Assembly: GCF_001298105.1 (NCBI RefSeq)
Contig: NZ_LGJH01000128.1
Coordinates: 1-54,260, forward strand
Length of the DNA: 54,260 nt
Reading direction: 5' to 3'
Source of the DNA: Novosphingobium sp. ST904
GTDB lineage: Bacteria > Pseudomonadota > Alphaproteobacteria > Sphingomonadales > Sphingomonadaceae
Made by a program: the position numbers and the translations under genes. Positions 19,694 to 29,029 of the stretch are shown here, piece by piece (within the stretch, counting starts at the first letter, position 1; every line of letters begins with the position of its first letter). A model generated the notes under the pieces. It worked only from the letters and a program-made list of their open reading frames with translations, was not told the origin of the DNA and did not search any database.

Positions 19694-20515
19694 ATGGCAT
19701 GGCATGACGAGCCGCCGGGCGGCGCCTTGCGGATGTACCACATACCGGGCTGCCCCTTTTCCGAACGGGTCGAGCTGCTGCTGGATCTCAAGGGGCTGTC
19801 TGGGCTCATGGCCGATCACGAGATCGACATTTCGCTGGCCCGGCCCGACTGGCTTCTGGCCAAGACGCGGGGAACCACCGCGCTACCGGCGCTGGAACTG
19901 GAAAACGGCGAGACGCTGAAGGAGAGCATGGTCATCATGCGCTACTTCGAGGATCGCTTTCCCGAAGTGCCGGTGGCGCGGGCCGATCCCTTCGAACATG
20001 CAGTGGAGGCGATGCTTTGCGCCACGGACGGGCAGTTCACCGGCGCGGGTTACCGGATGATCCTCAACCGGGATGCGGCCAAGCGCGAAGAGCACCGGGC
20101 CGAAGTCGATGCGCAATATGCCCGCCTCGACGACTTCCTGCGGCACTATGCACCTGACGGGAACTATCTGTTCGACCGGTTCGGCTGGGCGGAAGTTGCC
20201 TTCGCGCCGATGTTCAAGCGGCTGTGGTTCCTCGAATACTACGAGGCCTACGAAGTGCCGCAGCACCTTTCGCGCGTGCTGCGCTGGCGCGAGGCGTGCC
20301 TTTCGCACCCGGTCGTGCAGCGCCACCACGGGCACCGCGAACTGATGACGCTCTATTACGACTATGCGCAGGGCGGCGGGAACGGGCGCCTGCCGGAAGG
20401 CCGCGCGGTGTCGAGCTTCACGCTTGATCCCGCCTGGAACACGCGCCCGATGCCCCCGCGCGACAAGTGGGGACCTCCGGCGACCGACGCCGAACTCGGG
20501 CTCATCGCGGCCTGA
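19694..20515 (+). CDS. ligG: Glutathione lyase LigG (omega-class GST)
   Basis: The 273-residue protein has the omega-type Cys active site in IPGCPFSERVELLL (Cys at about residue 20). It also has LLAKTRGTTALPALELENGE, the KESMVIMRYFEDRFPE block, GYRMILNR, FKRLWFLEYYEAYEVP and LYYDYAQGGGNGR. This matches remembered SYK-6 LigG. LigG removes glutathione from the etherase product (GS-HPV), giving beta-hydroxypropiovanillone and glutathione disulfide with a second glutathione. It is 14 bp behind ligE in the same operon. The conserved C-terminal SFTLDPAWNTRPMPPRDKWG is also LigG-like. Regulation is presumably with ligF and ligE. Confidence 0.94.
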   Translation: MAWHDEPPGGALRMYHIPGCPFSERVELLLDLKGLSGLMADHEIDISLARPDWLLAKTRGTTALPALELENGETLKESMVIMRYFEDRFPEVPVARADPFEHAVEAMLCATDGQFTGAGYRMILNRDAAKREEHRAEVDAQYARLDDFLRHYAPDGNYLFDRFGWAEVAFAPMFKRLWFLEYYEAYEVPQHLSRVLRWREACLSHPVVQRHHGHRELMTLYYDYAQGGGNGRLPEGRAVSSFTLDPAWNTRPMPPRDKWGPPATDAELGLIAA

Positions 20516-20555
20516 CCATCATCGACGAGAACAACCCTCCAACGGGAGCAGGATC

Positions 20556-21992
20556 ATGAAGAGCTATCCGCAGAACTATATCGACGGCCGCTGGACCGAC
20601 AGCCGGGGCGGCCGCCGTCATTCGGTGGTCAACCCGGCTACCGAGGGGCAGGCGAGCGAGATCGTGCTGGGCACCGCGGCCGACGTGGACCTTGCCGTGG
20701 AAGCCGCGCGGCGGGCGTTTGAGACGTTCTCGCAGACCGGCAAGCAGGAACGCATGGCGCTGATCGGGAAAGTGATCGAAGCCTACAAGGCCCGCATTCC
20801 CGACATTGCGGAGGCTATCGCCACCGAAATGGGCTGCCCGATCTCCACGGCCTCGACCGCGCAGGCGGGATCGGGCGTGGCCCATCTCGGACAGGCGCTG
20901 GCTTCGCTCGATGCCTTCGAATTCTCCGAGAAGATCGGCGACAATACGGTGCTGCGCGAGCCGATCGGCGTCGTCGCGCTCATCACGCCGTGGAACTGGC
21001 CGATGAACCAGATCGTCGCCAAAGTGGGGCCGTGCCTTGCCGCCGGTTGCACGATGATCCTCAAGCCGAGCGAGGAAGCACCCAGTTCCGCCGCGATCTT
21101 CGCCGAAGTGATGGAGGCCGCAGGCGTTCCGGCGGGAGTGTTCAACCTCGTGCAGGGTGACGGCGCGGAAGTGGGCACCGCGCTGGCGCGGCATCCTGGG
21201 ATCGACATGATCTCCTTCACCGGCTCCACCCGCGCCGGGATCATGGTGGCCAAGAACGCCGCCGATACCGTGAAGCGGGTGTCGCAGGAACTGGGCGGCA
21301 AGTCGCCTAACATCATCCTCGAAGGCACGCCGCTGGACGTGGCGCTTCCCGGCGGCGTGGGCGGGGTGCTGCTCAACTCCGGCCAGAGCTGCGTGGCGCC
21401 TACGCGCATGCTGGTCCACCGTTCGCAGCATGCCGATGCGGCCGAGAAGGTGGGCGAGATGTTCGCCGCCAAGCCGGTTGGCGATCCGCTCAGCGAAGGG
21501 CCGCACATCGGCCCGGTGGTGAACAAGACGCAGTACGAGAAGATCCAGGGCCTGATCCAGAAGGGCATCGAAGAAGGCGCGACACTGGTGACCGGCGGGC
21601 TCGGGCGGCCCGACGGGCTGGACAAGGGCTATTACGTCAAGCCCACCGTCTTCGCCGACGTGACGCCCGACATGACCATCGCGCAGGAGGAAATCTTCGG
21701 CCCGGTGCTGGTCATCATGCCTTATGACGATGAAGCCGACGCGGTGCGCATCGCCAATGACACGCCTTACGGCCTTGGCGCCTATATCGCGGGCGATCCG
21801 GCGCGGGCGGGCAAGCTGGTGGGCAAGCTGCGCGCGGGCGCGGTCTTCGTGAATTCCGGGGGCCTTGCTTTCGACATGCCGTTCGGCGGTTACAAGCAGT
21901 CCGGCAATGGCCGCGAATTCGGCAAGTTCGGGATCGAGGAGTTCCTCGAGGTCAAGTCGGTCATCGGCCAGTACCAGCCGGTCGAGGCGTGA
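20556..21992 (+). CDS. NAD(P)-dependent aldehyde dehydrogenase, candidate vanilloyl-acetaldehyde dehydrogenase
   Basis: The 478-residue ALDH has TPWNWPMNQI, KPSEEAP, the Rossmann FTGSTRAG, the catalytic Glu in QELGGKSPN, the catalytic Cys in NSGQSCVAPTR, and EEIFGPVL. The cofactor is not decided by sequence alone. It is the fourth gene of the ligFEG operon, 40 bp after ligG, with CGGGAGCAGG as its ribosome site. That position suggests it oxidises the aldehyde formed from the etherase product side chain (vanilloyl acetaldehyde to vanilloyl acetate, the job of ValA in SYK-6). This is inference from context. A GC hairpin (21999-22020) ends the transcript. Confidence 0.92.
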   Translation: MKSYPQNYIDGRWTDSRGGRRHSVVNPATEGQASEIVLGTAADVDLAVEAARRAFETFSQTGKQERMALIGKVIEAYKARIPDIAEAIATEMGCPISTASTAQAGSGVAHLGQALASLDAFEFSEKIGDNTVLREPIGVVALITPWNWPMNQIVAKVGPCLAAGCTMILKPSEEAPSSAAIFAEVMEAAGVPAGVFNLVQGDGAEVGTALARHPGIDMISFTGSTRAGIMVAKNAADTVKRVSQELGGKSPNIILEGTPLDVALPGGVGGVLLNSGQSCVAPTRMLVHRSQHADAAEKVGEMFAAKPVGDPLSEGPHIGPVVNKTQYEKIQGLIQKGIEEGATLVTGGLGRPDGLDKGYYVKPTVFADVTPDMTIAQEEIFGPVLVIMPYDDEADAVRIANDTPYGLGAYIAGDPARAGKLVGKLRAGAVFVNSGGLAFDMPFGGYKQSGNGREFGKFGIEEFLEVKSVIGQYQPVEA

Positions 21993-21998
21993 CGAAGG

Positions 21999-22020
21999 GG
22001 GGCCGGTATCTCCCGGCCCC
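21999..22020 (+). terminator. Hairpin after the ligFEG-ALDH operon
   Basis: GGGGCCGG and CCGGCCCC form an 8-bp perfect stem with a 6-base loop just after the aldehyde dehydrogenase stop. There is no T run. It lies between two convergent genes and probably ends or protects the ligFEG transcript. Confidence 0.55.
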
Positions 22021-22066
22021 ATATGCCCGCCCCGCAATGGTCGGACGGGGGCGCAGGGCGGATGGA

Positions 22067-22981
22067 TCAGGTCAGATCGGCGATCGACACGGTTCGTCCG
22101 CCCGCCGCCGCGCGGTTTCCCTCGCGGCGCAGGCGTTCGATCTCCAGACGGGCCGCGGGGGCCGGTTCGTCGGGCAGGGCCGCCAGCGAGGCCTCGTAAA
22201 TCTCGCGAAAATCCTCGGCATATTCGGGGTGGGAGAAGATCAGGGGGGCATTCTCCTCGATCCCGCGCAGGGCCTTCTCGCCCACTTCGAGCGGGTCCAT
22301 GCCGAGGTCGAAGGCAGCGCCGAACTGCGTCAGCGCCGCGCGGTCAAGCTCGCCGAAGCCGCTTTCGCCGAATGTCTCGGGGCGGCGGAAGGCGCTGTCC
22401 CAGGCGTTGGTGCGGGTAAGGCCGGGGCAGAGCAGCGATACGCCGATGCCCTGCGGGGCAAGGTTGTAGCGCAAGGATTCGGTAAGGCCGCGCACCGCGA
22501 ACTTGCTGGCGGTGTAGATGCCGGCCTGCGGACCGGAGAGATAGGCGGCCATGGATGCGACATTGACGACATGGCTTCCCGGCCCGGTCCGTTTCAGCAG
22601 AGGAAGCAACGCGACAAGTCCGTTTACTACACCTCCGAAGTTCACGCCCATGATCCAGTCGTAATCGGCATGGCTGGCTTCGTCGGTCGGGCCGAACACG
22701 GAGACGCCGGCATTGTTCACCAGCACGTCGAGCCGGCCGAAGGTCGCCTCGATTTCCCTGGCGACTTCGGCGAAGCGGGCACGGTCGGTCACGTCCAGTT
22801 TCAGGAAAATCGGCGTTTCCCTGCCATTTTCCGCGAACCATCGCTCCGCTTCTGCGCGGTAGTCCTCATTGCGGTAGCTTAGCGCAAGCCGGAAACCCGC
22901 GTTCGACAAGGCCCGGGCGATTCCGAAGCCCAGGCCCGAAACCCCTCCTGTCACGAAGGCCACGCGTTTGCTGTTTTTCAT
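22067..22981 (-). CDS. SDR of the LigD/LigO C-alpha-dehydrogenase type
   Basis: This 304-residue SDR has VAFVTGGVSGLGFGIA, the NNAGVS block, DYDWIMGVNFGGVVNGLVALLP, VNVASMAAY, Tyr-x3-Lys in YTASK, LLCPGLTRTN and a long C-terminal region ending in a Leu/Arg-rich helix. The combined DYDWIMGVN-GVVNGL block and 300-residue length are those of the C-alpha-dehydrogenase group (LigD, LigL, LigN, LigO). They oxidise the benzylic alcohol of lignin dimers with NAD+. It diverges from the NTF2-like gene at 23049, with a palindrome in the 67-bp gap. It faces the end of the ligFEG operon. Which stereoisomer it uses is unknown. Confidence 0.85.
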   Translation of the reverse strand: MKNSKRVAFVTGGVSGLGFGIARALSNAGFRLALSYRNEDYRAEAERWFAENGRETPIFLKLDVTDRARFAEVAREIEATFGRLDVLVNNAGVSVFGPTDEASHADYDWIMGVNFGGVVNGLVALLPLLKRTGPGSHVVNVASMAAYLSGPQAGIYTASKFAVRGLTESLRYNLAPQGIGVSLLCPGLTRTNAWDSAFRRPETFGESGFGELDRAALTQFGAAFDLGMDPLEVGEKALRGIEENAPLIFSHPEYAEDFREIYEASLAALPDEPAPAARLEIERLRREGNRAAAGGRTVSIADLT

Positions 22982-22999
22982 GACAATCCTCTCGGCAAG

Positions 23000-23013
23000 A
23001 CGAATTTATTCGT
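23000..23013. promoter_or_regulatory. Palindrome ACGAATTTATTCGT, candidate operator
   Basis: A perfect 6-bp inverted repeat with a TT centre lies in the 67-bp divergent gap between the SDR (22981) and the NTF2-like gene (23049). In so short a gap both promoters must overlap it, so a bound regulator could control both genes. Confidence 0.5.
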
Positions 23014-23048
23014 TAGTGTAGCAAATCAATAATCGAGGAGAGATCGAG

Positions 23049-23774
23049 ATGCCAGAGCCTGATTCGAACCTGCCTCCCGCCCATCTCGAAGCCCGTCTCG
23101 ATGCGCTGGAGCACCGGGTGGGCGAACTGGAGGATGTGAATGCCATTCGCCGCCTGCACTGGGCCTATGGCTATTACATCGATTTCAACCTGCCGGATCA
23201 GGTTGCCGAACTCTTTGCCGAGGACGGCGTGGTCGTGTTCCTGTCGGGCGAGTACGTCGGCCATGCAGGGGTGAAGCGCCTTTACGGCGACTGGATCCAG
23301 CAGCGCTTCACCGGCGGAAAGCCGGGGCCGGTGAACGGGTTGCTGCTCGATCATTTCCAGATGCAGGACGTGATCACCGTCGCGCCCGATCGCCAGACCG
23401 CCAAGGGGCGCTTTCGCGGCATGCTGTTCGGCGGCTGGCACGACGATTTCCAGGACACGCGCGAGGAGATCATGCCGCAGCAGTTCATGGAAGCCGGCAT
23501 CTACGAGAACGATTACGTGCGCGAGGACGGCGTGTGGAAGATCAAGCGGCTGGACTACATGATGCAGTGGCAGGGCGATTATGAGCAAGGTTGGGCGCAC
23601 ACCACCTCGCATCTCCAGCCCGCCGCGCTGACGTTCCCCGAAGACCCGATCGGCCCCGATCGCCTGCTGCCGCAAAGCGCCCACCGGCCCACCTGGCCCT
23701 ATCGCCACGACGTGCCGATGCATTTCGCCCATCCCCGGTTCGGCAATGTTCTGGCCGGTCAGGAAGTGGGCTGA
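23049..23774 (+). CDS. NTF2/SnoaL-like protein, candidate gamma-formaldehyde lyase (LdpA/PcfL type)
   Basis: The 241-residue protein has a short N-terminal coiled segment (LDALEHRVGELEDVNAIRRL) and then a SnoaL/NTF2 alpha+beta fold: YGYYIDFNLPDQVAELFAEDG, YVGHAGVKRLY, GLLLDHFQMQDVITVAPD, YENDYVREDGVWKIKRLDY. It is a clear paralogue of the protein at 33275-34039. NTF2-like enzymes LdpA and PcfL of N. aromaticivorans remove the gamma carbon of beta-1 and phenylcoumaran dimers as formaldehyde, giving stilbenes, without cofactor. Membership is inferred from fold, length and nearby lignostilbene dioxygenase. It leads a plus-strand group with an AAHS transporter and an acyl-CoA dehydrogenase. The ATG is preceded by CGAGGAGAGATC. 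Confidence 0.75.
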   Translation: MPEPDSNLPPAHLEARLDALEHRVGELEDVNAIRRLHWAYGYYIDFNLPDQVAELFAEDGVVVFLSGEYVGHAGVKRLYGDWIQQRFTGGKPGPVNGLLLDHFQMQDVITVAPDRQTAKGRFRGMLFGGWHDDFQDTREEIMPQQFMEAGIYENDYVREDGVWKIKRLDYMMQWQGDYEQGWAHTTSHLQPAALTFPEDPIGPDRLLPQSAHRPTWPYRHDVPMHFAHPRFGNVLAGQEVG

Positions 23775-23843
23775 AAATCCGCCAGGACAGCGGCGGGGAG
23801 AGCCGCTAGCCTCGCAAAAAAGACGATAAAAGAAAGGGAAAGC

Positions 23844-25150
23844 GTGCCGGCAACAGATCCGCGTGAGATCATCGAGCGTGCCCCGATGTCACGGGCGCAA
23901 GTGGCGACCGTGGCGATCATGGTCGGGCTCAATGCGCTTGACGGGTTCGATGTGCTGTCGATCAGCTTCGCCGCGCCCGGCATCGCGGCGGACTGGGGGA
24001 TCGACCGGGTGGCGCTGGGGGTCGTGCTGTCGATGGAACTGATCGGCATGGCCATCGGTTCGGTGGTGCTCGGCAGCGTCGCGGACCGGGTCGGGCGGCG
24101 GCGCACGATCCTCGGCTGTCTCTGCGTCATGGCGCTGGGCATGGCGATGGCGACGCAGGCGACAGGCGTGGCGACGCTTTCGGTCTGGCGCGTGCTCACC
24201 GGGCTCGGCATCGGCGGGATGCTGGCGGCGATCAACGCGGTGACCGCGGAATTCGCCAATGCCCGTCGCCGCAACCTGGCGCTGGCGGTGATGGTGATCG
24301 GCTATCCGCTGGGCGCGGTGATCGGCGGGCTCGCTGCCGCCTGGCTGCTGACCCTGTTCGACTGGCACGCGATCTTCTGGTTCGGCTGCCTCGCGACGGC
24401 GGCGTTCATCCCGCTGGTGTGGTTCCTGGTGCCGGAGCCGGTGCAGTTCCTGCTGGTGCGGCGCGGTCCGGGCACGCTGGCGCGGGTCAATGCCGTGCTG
24501 GCCCGCTGCGGCCATCCTCCGGTTTCGGCGCTGCCGCCGTCCACCGTGGAGGAATCCGCCGCCTCCATCGCGGACATCCTGCGCCCCGGCCTGATCGGCA
24601 CGACGCTGCTGGTCACATTTGCTTACTTCGCCCATGTCGTGAGCTTCTACTTCATCCTGAAATGGGTGCCGAAGATCGTTGTCGACATCGGCTTTCCTCC
24701 GCCCGAAGCGGCCGGTGTGCTGGTGTGGGCGAACCTTGGCGGGGCGATCGGCGGGGCGCTGTTCGGCGTGGCGGTGCAGCGATTGCCGCTGAAGGGCGCG
24801 ACGGTGGCGGTGCTGCTTGGGTCGTCCGTGATGGTGGCGTTGTTCGGCGCGCTTGGCGTGAACACGCTGGCCGGGCTCTCCGCGCTCGCCTTCGCCTCGG
24901 GCCTGTTCACCAACAGCGCGGTGTCCGGGCTCTACACGATCTTCGCGCTGGCCTTCCCCACCATGTCCGGGCGACCGGCACCGGCTTTGCCATCGGCGTC
25001 GGGCGCGGCGGCGCGGCGCTGTCTCCCATCGTGGCAGGCATGCTCTTCGAGGCGGGCCTGCCGCTGGCCATGGTTTCCACGCTGATTGCCGGCGGCTCGT
25101 TCCTCGCGGCAATCGCCCTGTCCTGCCTCAAGCTGCGCGTGCGCGGCTGA
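23844..25150 (+). CDS. MFS transporter, aromatic acid:H+ symporter (AAHS/PcaK type), frameshifted
   Basis: The first frame gives the typical AAHS first helix ALDGFDVLSISFAAPGI, loop motif GSVADRVGRRRTILG, and GYPLGAVIGG after the central region. Near the end it is lost; the next frame continues ATGTGFAIGVGRGGAAL and PIVAGMLFEAGLP, finishing at 25150. One missing G in the run at 24969-24971 repairs it to about 435 residues. The DGFD Asp in helix 1 is the conserved acidic residue of PcaK/VanK-like permeases. These import aromatic acids with protons. It starts with GTG behind an AAGAAAGGGA site and follows the LdpA-like gene by 69 bp. Its substrate is likely an aromatic acid or dimer. Confidence 0.85.
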
Positions 25151-25163
25151 TTGGAGGTTCGTC

Positions 25164-26860
25164 TTGCAATACCAGTCGCATGTCGATGCCCTTGTCCGGC
25201 ATCTGGAGATCACGCCCTTCCTTTCGGACCTTGCCGAGGCGGGCGTGGAGGTCGATCCCGAAACCTGGGGGCACGTCGTCACGCAGGCCGCGCGCATGGC
25301 GGAAGAGCTGGTAGCGCCGCTCGATCCGGTGCTGGATCGGCAGGGCGCTCAGGTGGCGGGAGGCCGCGTGCGGACCGCGCCCGGCCACCGCGAGGCCTGG
25401 GCGCGCTATGTGCAGGACGGCTGGCTCGGGCTGCCGCTGCCGGAAGCGATGGGCGGCATGGGGTTGCCGTTGCTCCTGCAGGGCGCCTGCGAGGAACTGC
25501 TCAACCGCGCCTCGCCCGCCTTCGCCATGCTGGCCACCCCTGGCCGCACGGCGGCGGAGCTGCTGCTGGAAAGCGCGGCGGAAGAGCTGGCCGGGGAATG
25601 GGTGCCGCGCCTGCTTTCGGGCGAATGGGCCGCCACTATCTGCATTTCCGAACCTGACGCCGGCTCGGACGTCGGCCGCATCCGCACGCGGGCGGTAAAG
25701 GGCGAAGACGGCGCATGGCGCGTGACTGGCGAGAAATGCTGGATTTCCTATGGCGACCATGATCTTGCCGGGCGGATCGGGCACTTCATGCTGGCCCGGT
25801 CTGGCGAAGGGCAGGGCGTTCGCGGGCTCGGCCTGTTCCTCGTGCCTGACGGCGACGGGGAGGGCGCGCGTGGCGGCGTGTTCCTGCGCCGGATCGAGGA
25901 GAAGCTCGGACTTCATGGTTCGCCGACTTGCGTGCTCGGCTTCGAGGATGCGCCCGCCGTGCTGATCGGGCAGGAGGGTCGCGGGCTCCAGACCCTGTTC
26001 CACATGATGCTGCGTATGCGGCTTTCCTGCGGTCCGCAGGGGATCGGGGTGGCCAGCGGAGCCTTCGAAACCGCGCTGCGCTATGCGCAGGAGCGGCGAC
26101 AGGGCGGCGCCCCCGATGCACCGCCCGTGCCCATTGCCGCTCATGCCGATGTACAGCGGATGCTGCTGGGCATGGCGGGCAGGATCGAGACCGCGCGCGC
26201 ACTGGCGCTGACCTGTACGACGGCGCTGGAACTCGGCAGCCGCGCTGCGGACGGGGACGCGCGGGCGCAGTGGCTGTCGCTCTCGCAATTCCTGTTGCCC
26301 ATCGTAAAGGACGGCGCGGCGCGGCTCGCCTTCGACGTGGCGAGCGAGGCGCTGCAGGTGCTGGGCGGGGCCGGCTATACCCGCGAATGGTCCGTCGAGC
26401 AGCGGCTGCGCGATGCGCGGGTCTTCTCCGTGTTCGAAGGGACCAGCGGCATTCAGGCCATCGACATGCTTCACCGCCGCCTCTGGCGCGAGGAGGGCGA
26501 GGGGCTGGCGCGCTTCCTTGCATGGGCGCGCGGCGAATTGCGGGATGGCGAGCCCTCCCGCCAACTGGCGCAAGTGCTGGACCTGCTGGAGCGGACCGCC
26601 GCCGATCTTTCGGCCATGCGGAGCGCGGCGCGAGGGGCAGAGGCCGGCGCGACCGCCTTCCTGGACTTGTGCGGCATGGCTGCCTGCGGCTGGATGGCGC
26701 TGCGCCTGGTCCACCGCGCGGGCGACGATGCGGTGGGCAGGCGCATGAAGGCGGCGGCGCGTTTTCATCTCGCCGAATTGCCGTTCGCGCCGAAGCGCAG
26801 GCCGGGCTGGCGCGCCTTGGTGCGCAGCGGCTGGAGGGGATCGCCGCGCTTCTCGATTAG
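25164..26860 (+). CDS. Acyl-CoA dehydrogenase, frameshifted near the C-terminus
   Basis: The protein has the ACAD core: ICISEPDAGSDVGRIRTRA, EKCWISYGDHD, LGLHGSPTCVLGFEDA, RLSCGPQGIG, AFDVASEALQVLGGAGYTREW and FEGTSGIQAIDM. The Glu of FEGTSG-type ends is close to the usual catalytic site. It resembles the long DmdC/FadE-like subgroup with an added C-terminal region. After AELPFA the frame drifts; the alternate frame ends AQAGLARLGAQRLEGIAALLD at 26860, typical for this group, so a missing base near 26788 is likely (about 565 residues). Taken as is, the frame would run to 26975 into the MarR gene. The TTG start at 25164 follows TGGAGG. It would oxidise an acyl-CoA side chain, substrate unknown. 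Confidence 0.82.
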
Positions 26861-26882
26861 CGGGCTTTTGGCGGCGCCGCTC

Positions 26883-27350
26883 TCAGAGGCCGCCGATATC
26901 GACGTCGTGAATGCGCTTCAGGAGGGCTGCGAGCATGTGGAACTCGGCATCGGAGAAGCGTTCGCGCAGCCATAGTCCGAGTTCGCCGCTGCGCTCATGC
27001 GCGGCGGAAAGCATGGCCACGCCCTGCTCGGTGATTTCCAGCGTCTGGCGGCGGCGATCCTCGGTGGATTGCCCGCGCACGATCAGTTCGCGGCCTTCCA
27101 GACGGTTGATGATGCCCATCACCGTGGCGCGGTCCATCTGGAGCGTTCGGCCGATGTCGGCTTGCGAGGTGCCGGGATTCTCGGCGATCAGGAGCATCGC
27201 GGTAAGCTGGGTCTGGGTAATGCCCAGATCGCTGAAGATCTCCGAAAAACGGCGCTGCGTGGCGCTTTGGGCCAAGCGCAGGTGCAGGTCCAGAACGTGA
27301 TCTAGCGTGCGACCGGCTGTCAGTCCCGCGAATGTTTCGGCGTCTCTCAT
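26883..27350 (-). CDS. MarR-family transcriptional regulator
   Basis: This 155-residue MarR protein has LDHVLDLHLRLAQSATQRRF, the recognition helix region SQADIGRTLQMDRATVMGIINRL and a wing with STEDRRRQ. It is a paralogue of the MarR at 172-639. It diverges from the lignostilbene dioxygenase gene, with 105 bp between them holding inverted repeats at 27404-27438. The likely job is a repressor of the dioxygenase gene released by an aromatic ligand (inference from the family). I choose the ATG at 27350; a GTG directly before it is possible. Confidence 0.88.
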   Translation of the reverse strand: MRDAETFAGLTAGRTLDHVLDLHLRLAQSATQRRFSEIFSDLGITQTQLTAMLLIAENPGTSQADIGRTLQMDRATVMGIINRLEGRELIVRGQSTEDRRRQTLEITEQGVAMLSAAHERSGELGLWLRERFSDAEFHMLAALLKRIHDVDIGGL

Positions 27351-27403
27351 CACGTCCTGTTGCGAGCGTTTGCGGGAATCGTCAAGCGATGGCTTGGAAA
27401 ATA

Positions 27404-27438
27404 ATTGTCAGTGAAGCATACAATATCGCGACGACAAT
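27404..27438. promoter_or_regulatory. Candidate operator between MarR and lignostilbene dioxygenase genes
   Basis: ATTGTC (27404-27409) and GACAAT (27433-27438) are inverted, with GCATACAAT at 27416-27424 between them and two direct ACAATAT copies. GCATACAAT is the half-site seen at 3191-3199 and 35569-35577. The repeats sit 18-50 bp upstream of the dioxygenase start. Confidence 0.45.
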
Positions 27439-27455
27439 ATAAGACTGGAGAGGTT

Positions 27456-28925
27456 ATGGCCCATTTCCCGGAAACCCCGAGCTTTACCGGGTTCAACACC
27501 CCATCGCGGATCGAGGCGGATATCGCCGACCTTGCGCATGAGGGCACGATTCCGCCCGAACTGAACGGTGCGTTCTTCCGCGTCCAGCCCGATCCGCAGT
27601 TCCCGCCGCGCCTTGGCGACGATATCGCCTTCAACGGCGACGGCATGATCACGCGGTTCCATATCCACGACGGCCGGTGCGACTTGCGCCAGCGCTGGGC
27701 CCATACCGACAAGTGGAAGCTGGAACGCGAAGCCGGAAAGGGGCTGTTCGGCGCCTATCGCAATCCGTTGACGGACGATCCCGCGGTGGAGGGCCGGTTC
27801 CGCTCCACTGCGAACACCAATGCCTGGATCTACGCGGGCAAGCTCTGGGCGATGAAGGAGGACAGCCCGGCGCTGCTGATGGACCCGGCGACGATGGAGA
27901 CCATCGGTTTCGAGACCTTCGGCGGAGCCATGCGCGGGCAGACCTTCACCGCGCATCCCAAGGTCGATCCGGTCACCGGCAACATGGTGGCGATCGGCTA
28001 TGCCGCCTCGGGGCTCTGCACCGACGACGTGGCCTATTACGAGGTCGGCCCCGATGGCGCGCTGCTGCGCGAGGTGTGGTTCAAGGCGCCCTACTATTGC
28101 ATGATGCACGATTTCGCGATCACCCGGGACTATTTGGTGATCCACATCGTGCCCTCCGTGGGAAGCTGGGACCGGCTCGATAAGGGCCTTCCGCACTTCG
28201 GGTTCGACACGAGCCTGCCGGTCTATCTGGGCGTGCTGCCGCGCCGAGAAGGGGTGACAGGCGAGGAGATCCGCTGGTTCCGCCGCGACAATTGCTTCGC
28301 CAGCCATGTCCTGAACGCATGGCAGGAGGGATCGCGGGTCCACTTCCTCACTGCCGAGGCGAAGAACAACATGTTCCCGTTCTTCCCGGACGTCCACGGC
28401 GCCCCGTTCAACGGCATGGAGGCGATGAGCTATCTGACCGACTGGACCGTGGACATGGCCTCCAACGGCGATAGCTTCGAGGCGATCAGCCGCCTGTCCG
28501 ATACCGCCGCCGAGTTTCCCCGCATCGACGACCGCTTCACCGGGCGCAAGACGCGTTACGGCTGGATGCTGGAGATGGACATGCGCCGCCCGGTGGAACT
28601 GCGTGGCGGCAGCGCGGGCGGGCTGCTGATGAACTGCCTGTTCCTCAAGGACCTCGAAACCGGGCGCGAGCAGCACTGGTGGTGCGGGCCGGTGTCCAGC
28701 TTGCAGGAACCGTGCTTCGTGCCCCGCTCCGCCGATGCGCCCGAGGGGGATGGCTGGATCGTGCAGGTCTGCAACCGGCTGGAGGACCACCGCAGCGACC
28801 TGCTGATCTTCGATGCGCTCGATATCGAGAAGGGGCCGGTGGCGACCATCCACGTTCCGATCCGGCTGCGCTTCGGGCTCCACGGCAACTGGGCCGATGC
28901 CGGTGCGATCGGGCTGGCGGCCTGA
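27456..28925 (+). CDS. Lignostilbene alpha,beta-dioxygenase (carotenoid oxygenase family)
   Basis: The 489-residue protein has the four iron-binding His at residues 167 (AHPK), 218 (MMHD), 284 (SHVLNA) and 476 (LHGNW). It also keeps, at the same numbers I recall for lignostilbene dioxygenase LsdA, Phe59, Tyr101 and Lys134, which hold the stilbene 4-hydroxyl. This argues for a phenolic stilbene cleaver, not a carotenoid enzyme. It splits the central double bond of lignostilbene with O2, giving two vanillin-type aldehydes. It is single, divergent from a MarR gene, and near two LdpA/PcfL-like genes that would make the stilbene. A GGAGAGG site precedes the ATG, and a terminator with its T run on the minus strand lies behind it. 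Confidence 0.93.
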   Translation: MAHFPETPSFTGFNTPSRIEADIADLAHEGTIPPELNGAFFRVQPDPQFPPRLGDDIAFNGDGMITRFHIHDGRCDLRQRWAHTDKWKLEREAGKGLFGAYRNPLTDDPAVEGRFRSTANTNAWIYAGKLWAMKEDSPALLMDPATMETIGFETFGGAMRGQTFTAHPKVDPVTGNMVAIGYAASGLCTDDVAYYEVGPDGALLREVWFKAPYYCMMHDFAITRDYLVIHIVPSVGSWDRLDKGLPHFGFDTSLPVYLGVLPRREGVTGEEIRWFRRDNCFASHVLNAWQEGSRVHFLTAEAKNNMFPFFPDVHGAPFNGMEAMSYLTDWTVDMASNGDSFEAISRLSDTAAEFPRIDDRFTGRKTRYGWMLEMDMRRPVELRGGSAGGLLMNCLFLKDLETGREQHWWCGPVSSLQEPCFVPRSADAPEGDGWIVQVCNRLEDHRSDLLIFDALDIEKGPVATIHVPIRLRFGLHGNWADAGAIGLAA

Positions 28926-28939
28926 GGAGGAAGGCCCGC

Positions 28940-28981
28940 AAAAAAGGGGAGAAGCCGCTGCCGGGGCAGGCGGCTTCTCCC
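28940..28981 (-). terminator. Intrinsic terminator of the 35502-29030 operon
   Basis: A 12-bp perfect stem (28947-28958 with 28970-28981), extended by an inner TGCC/GGCA pair, is followed on the minus strand by six T. It lies just after the end of the MFS gene at 29030 and is a textbook rho-independent terminator for that operon. On the plus strand it lacks the T run. Confidence 0.88.
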
Positions 28982-29029
28982 AAGCTTCCGGCGGTTGCGG
29001 GCCGAAAAGGCGGATGGGTTCGGCGGAAT

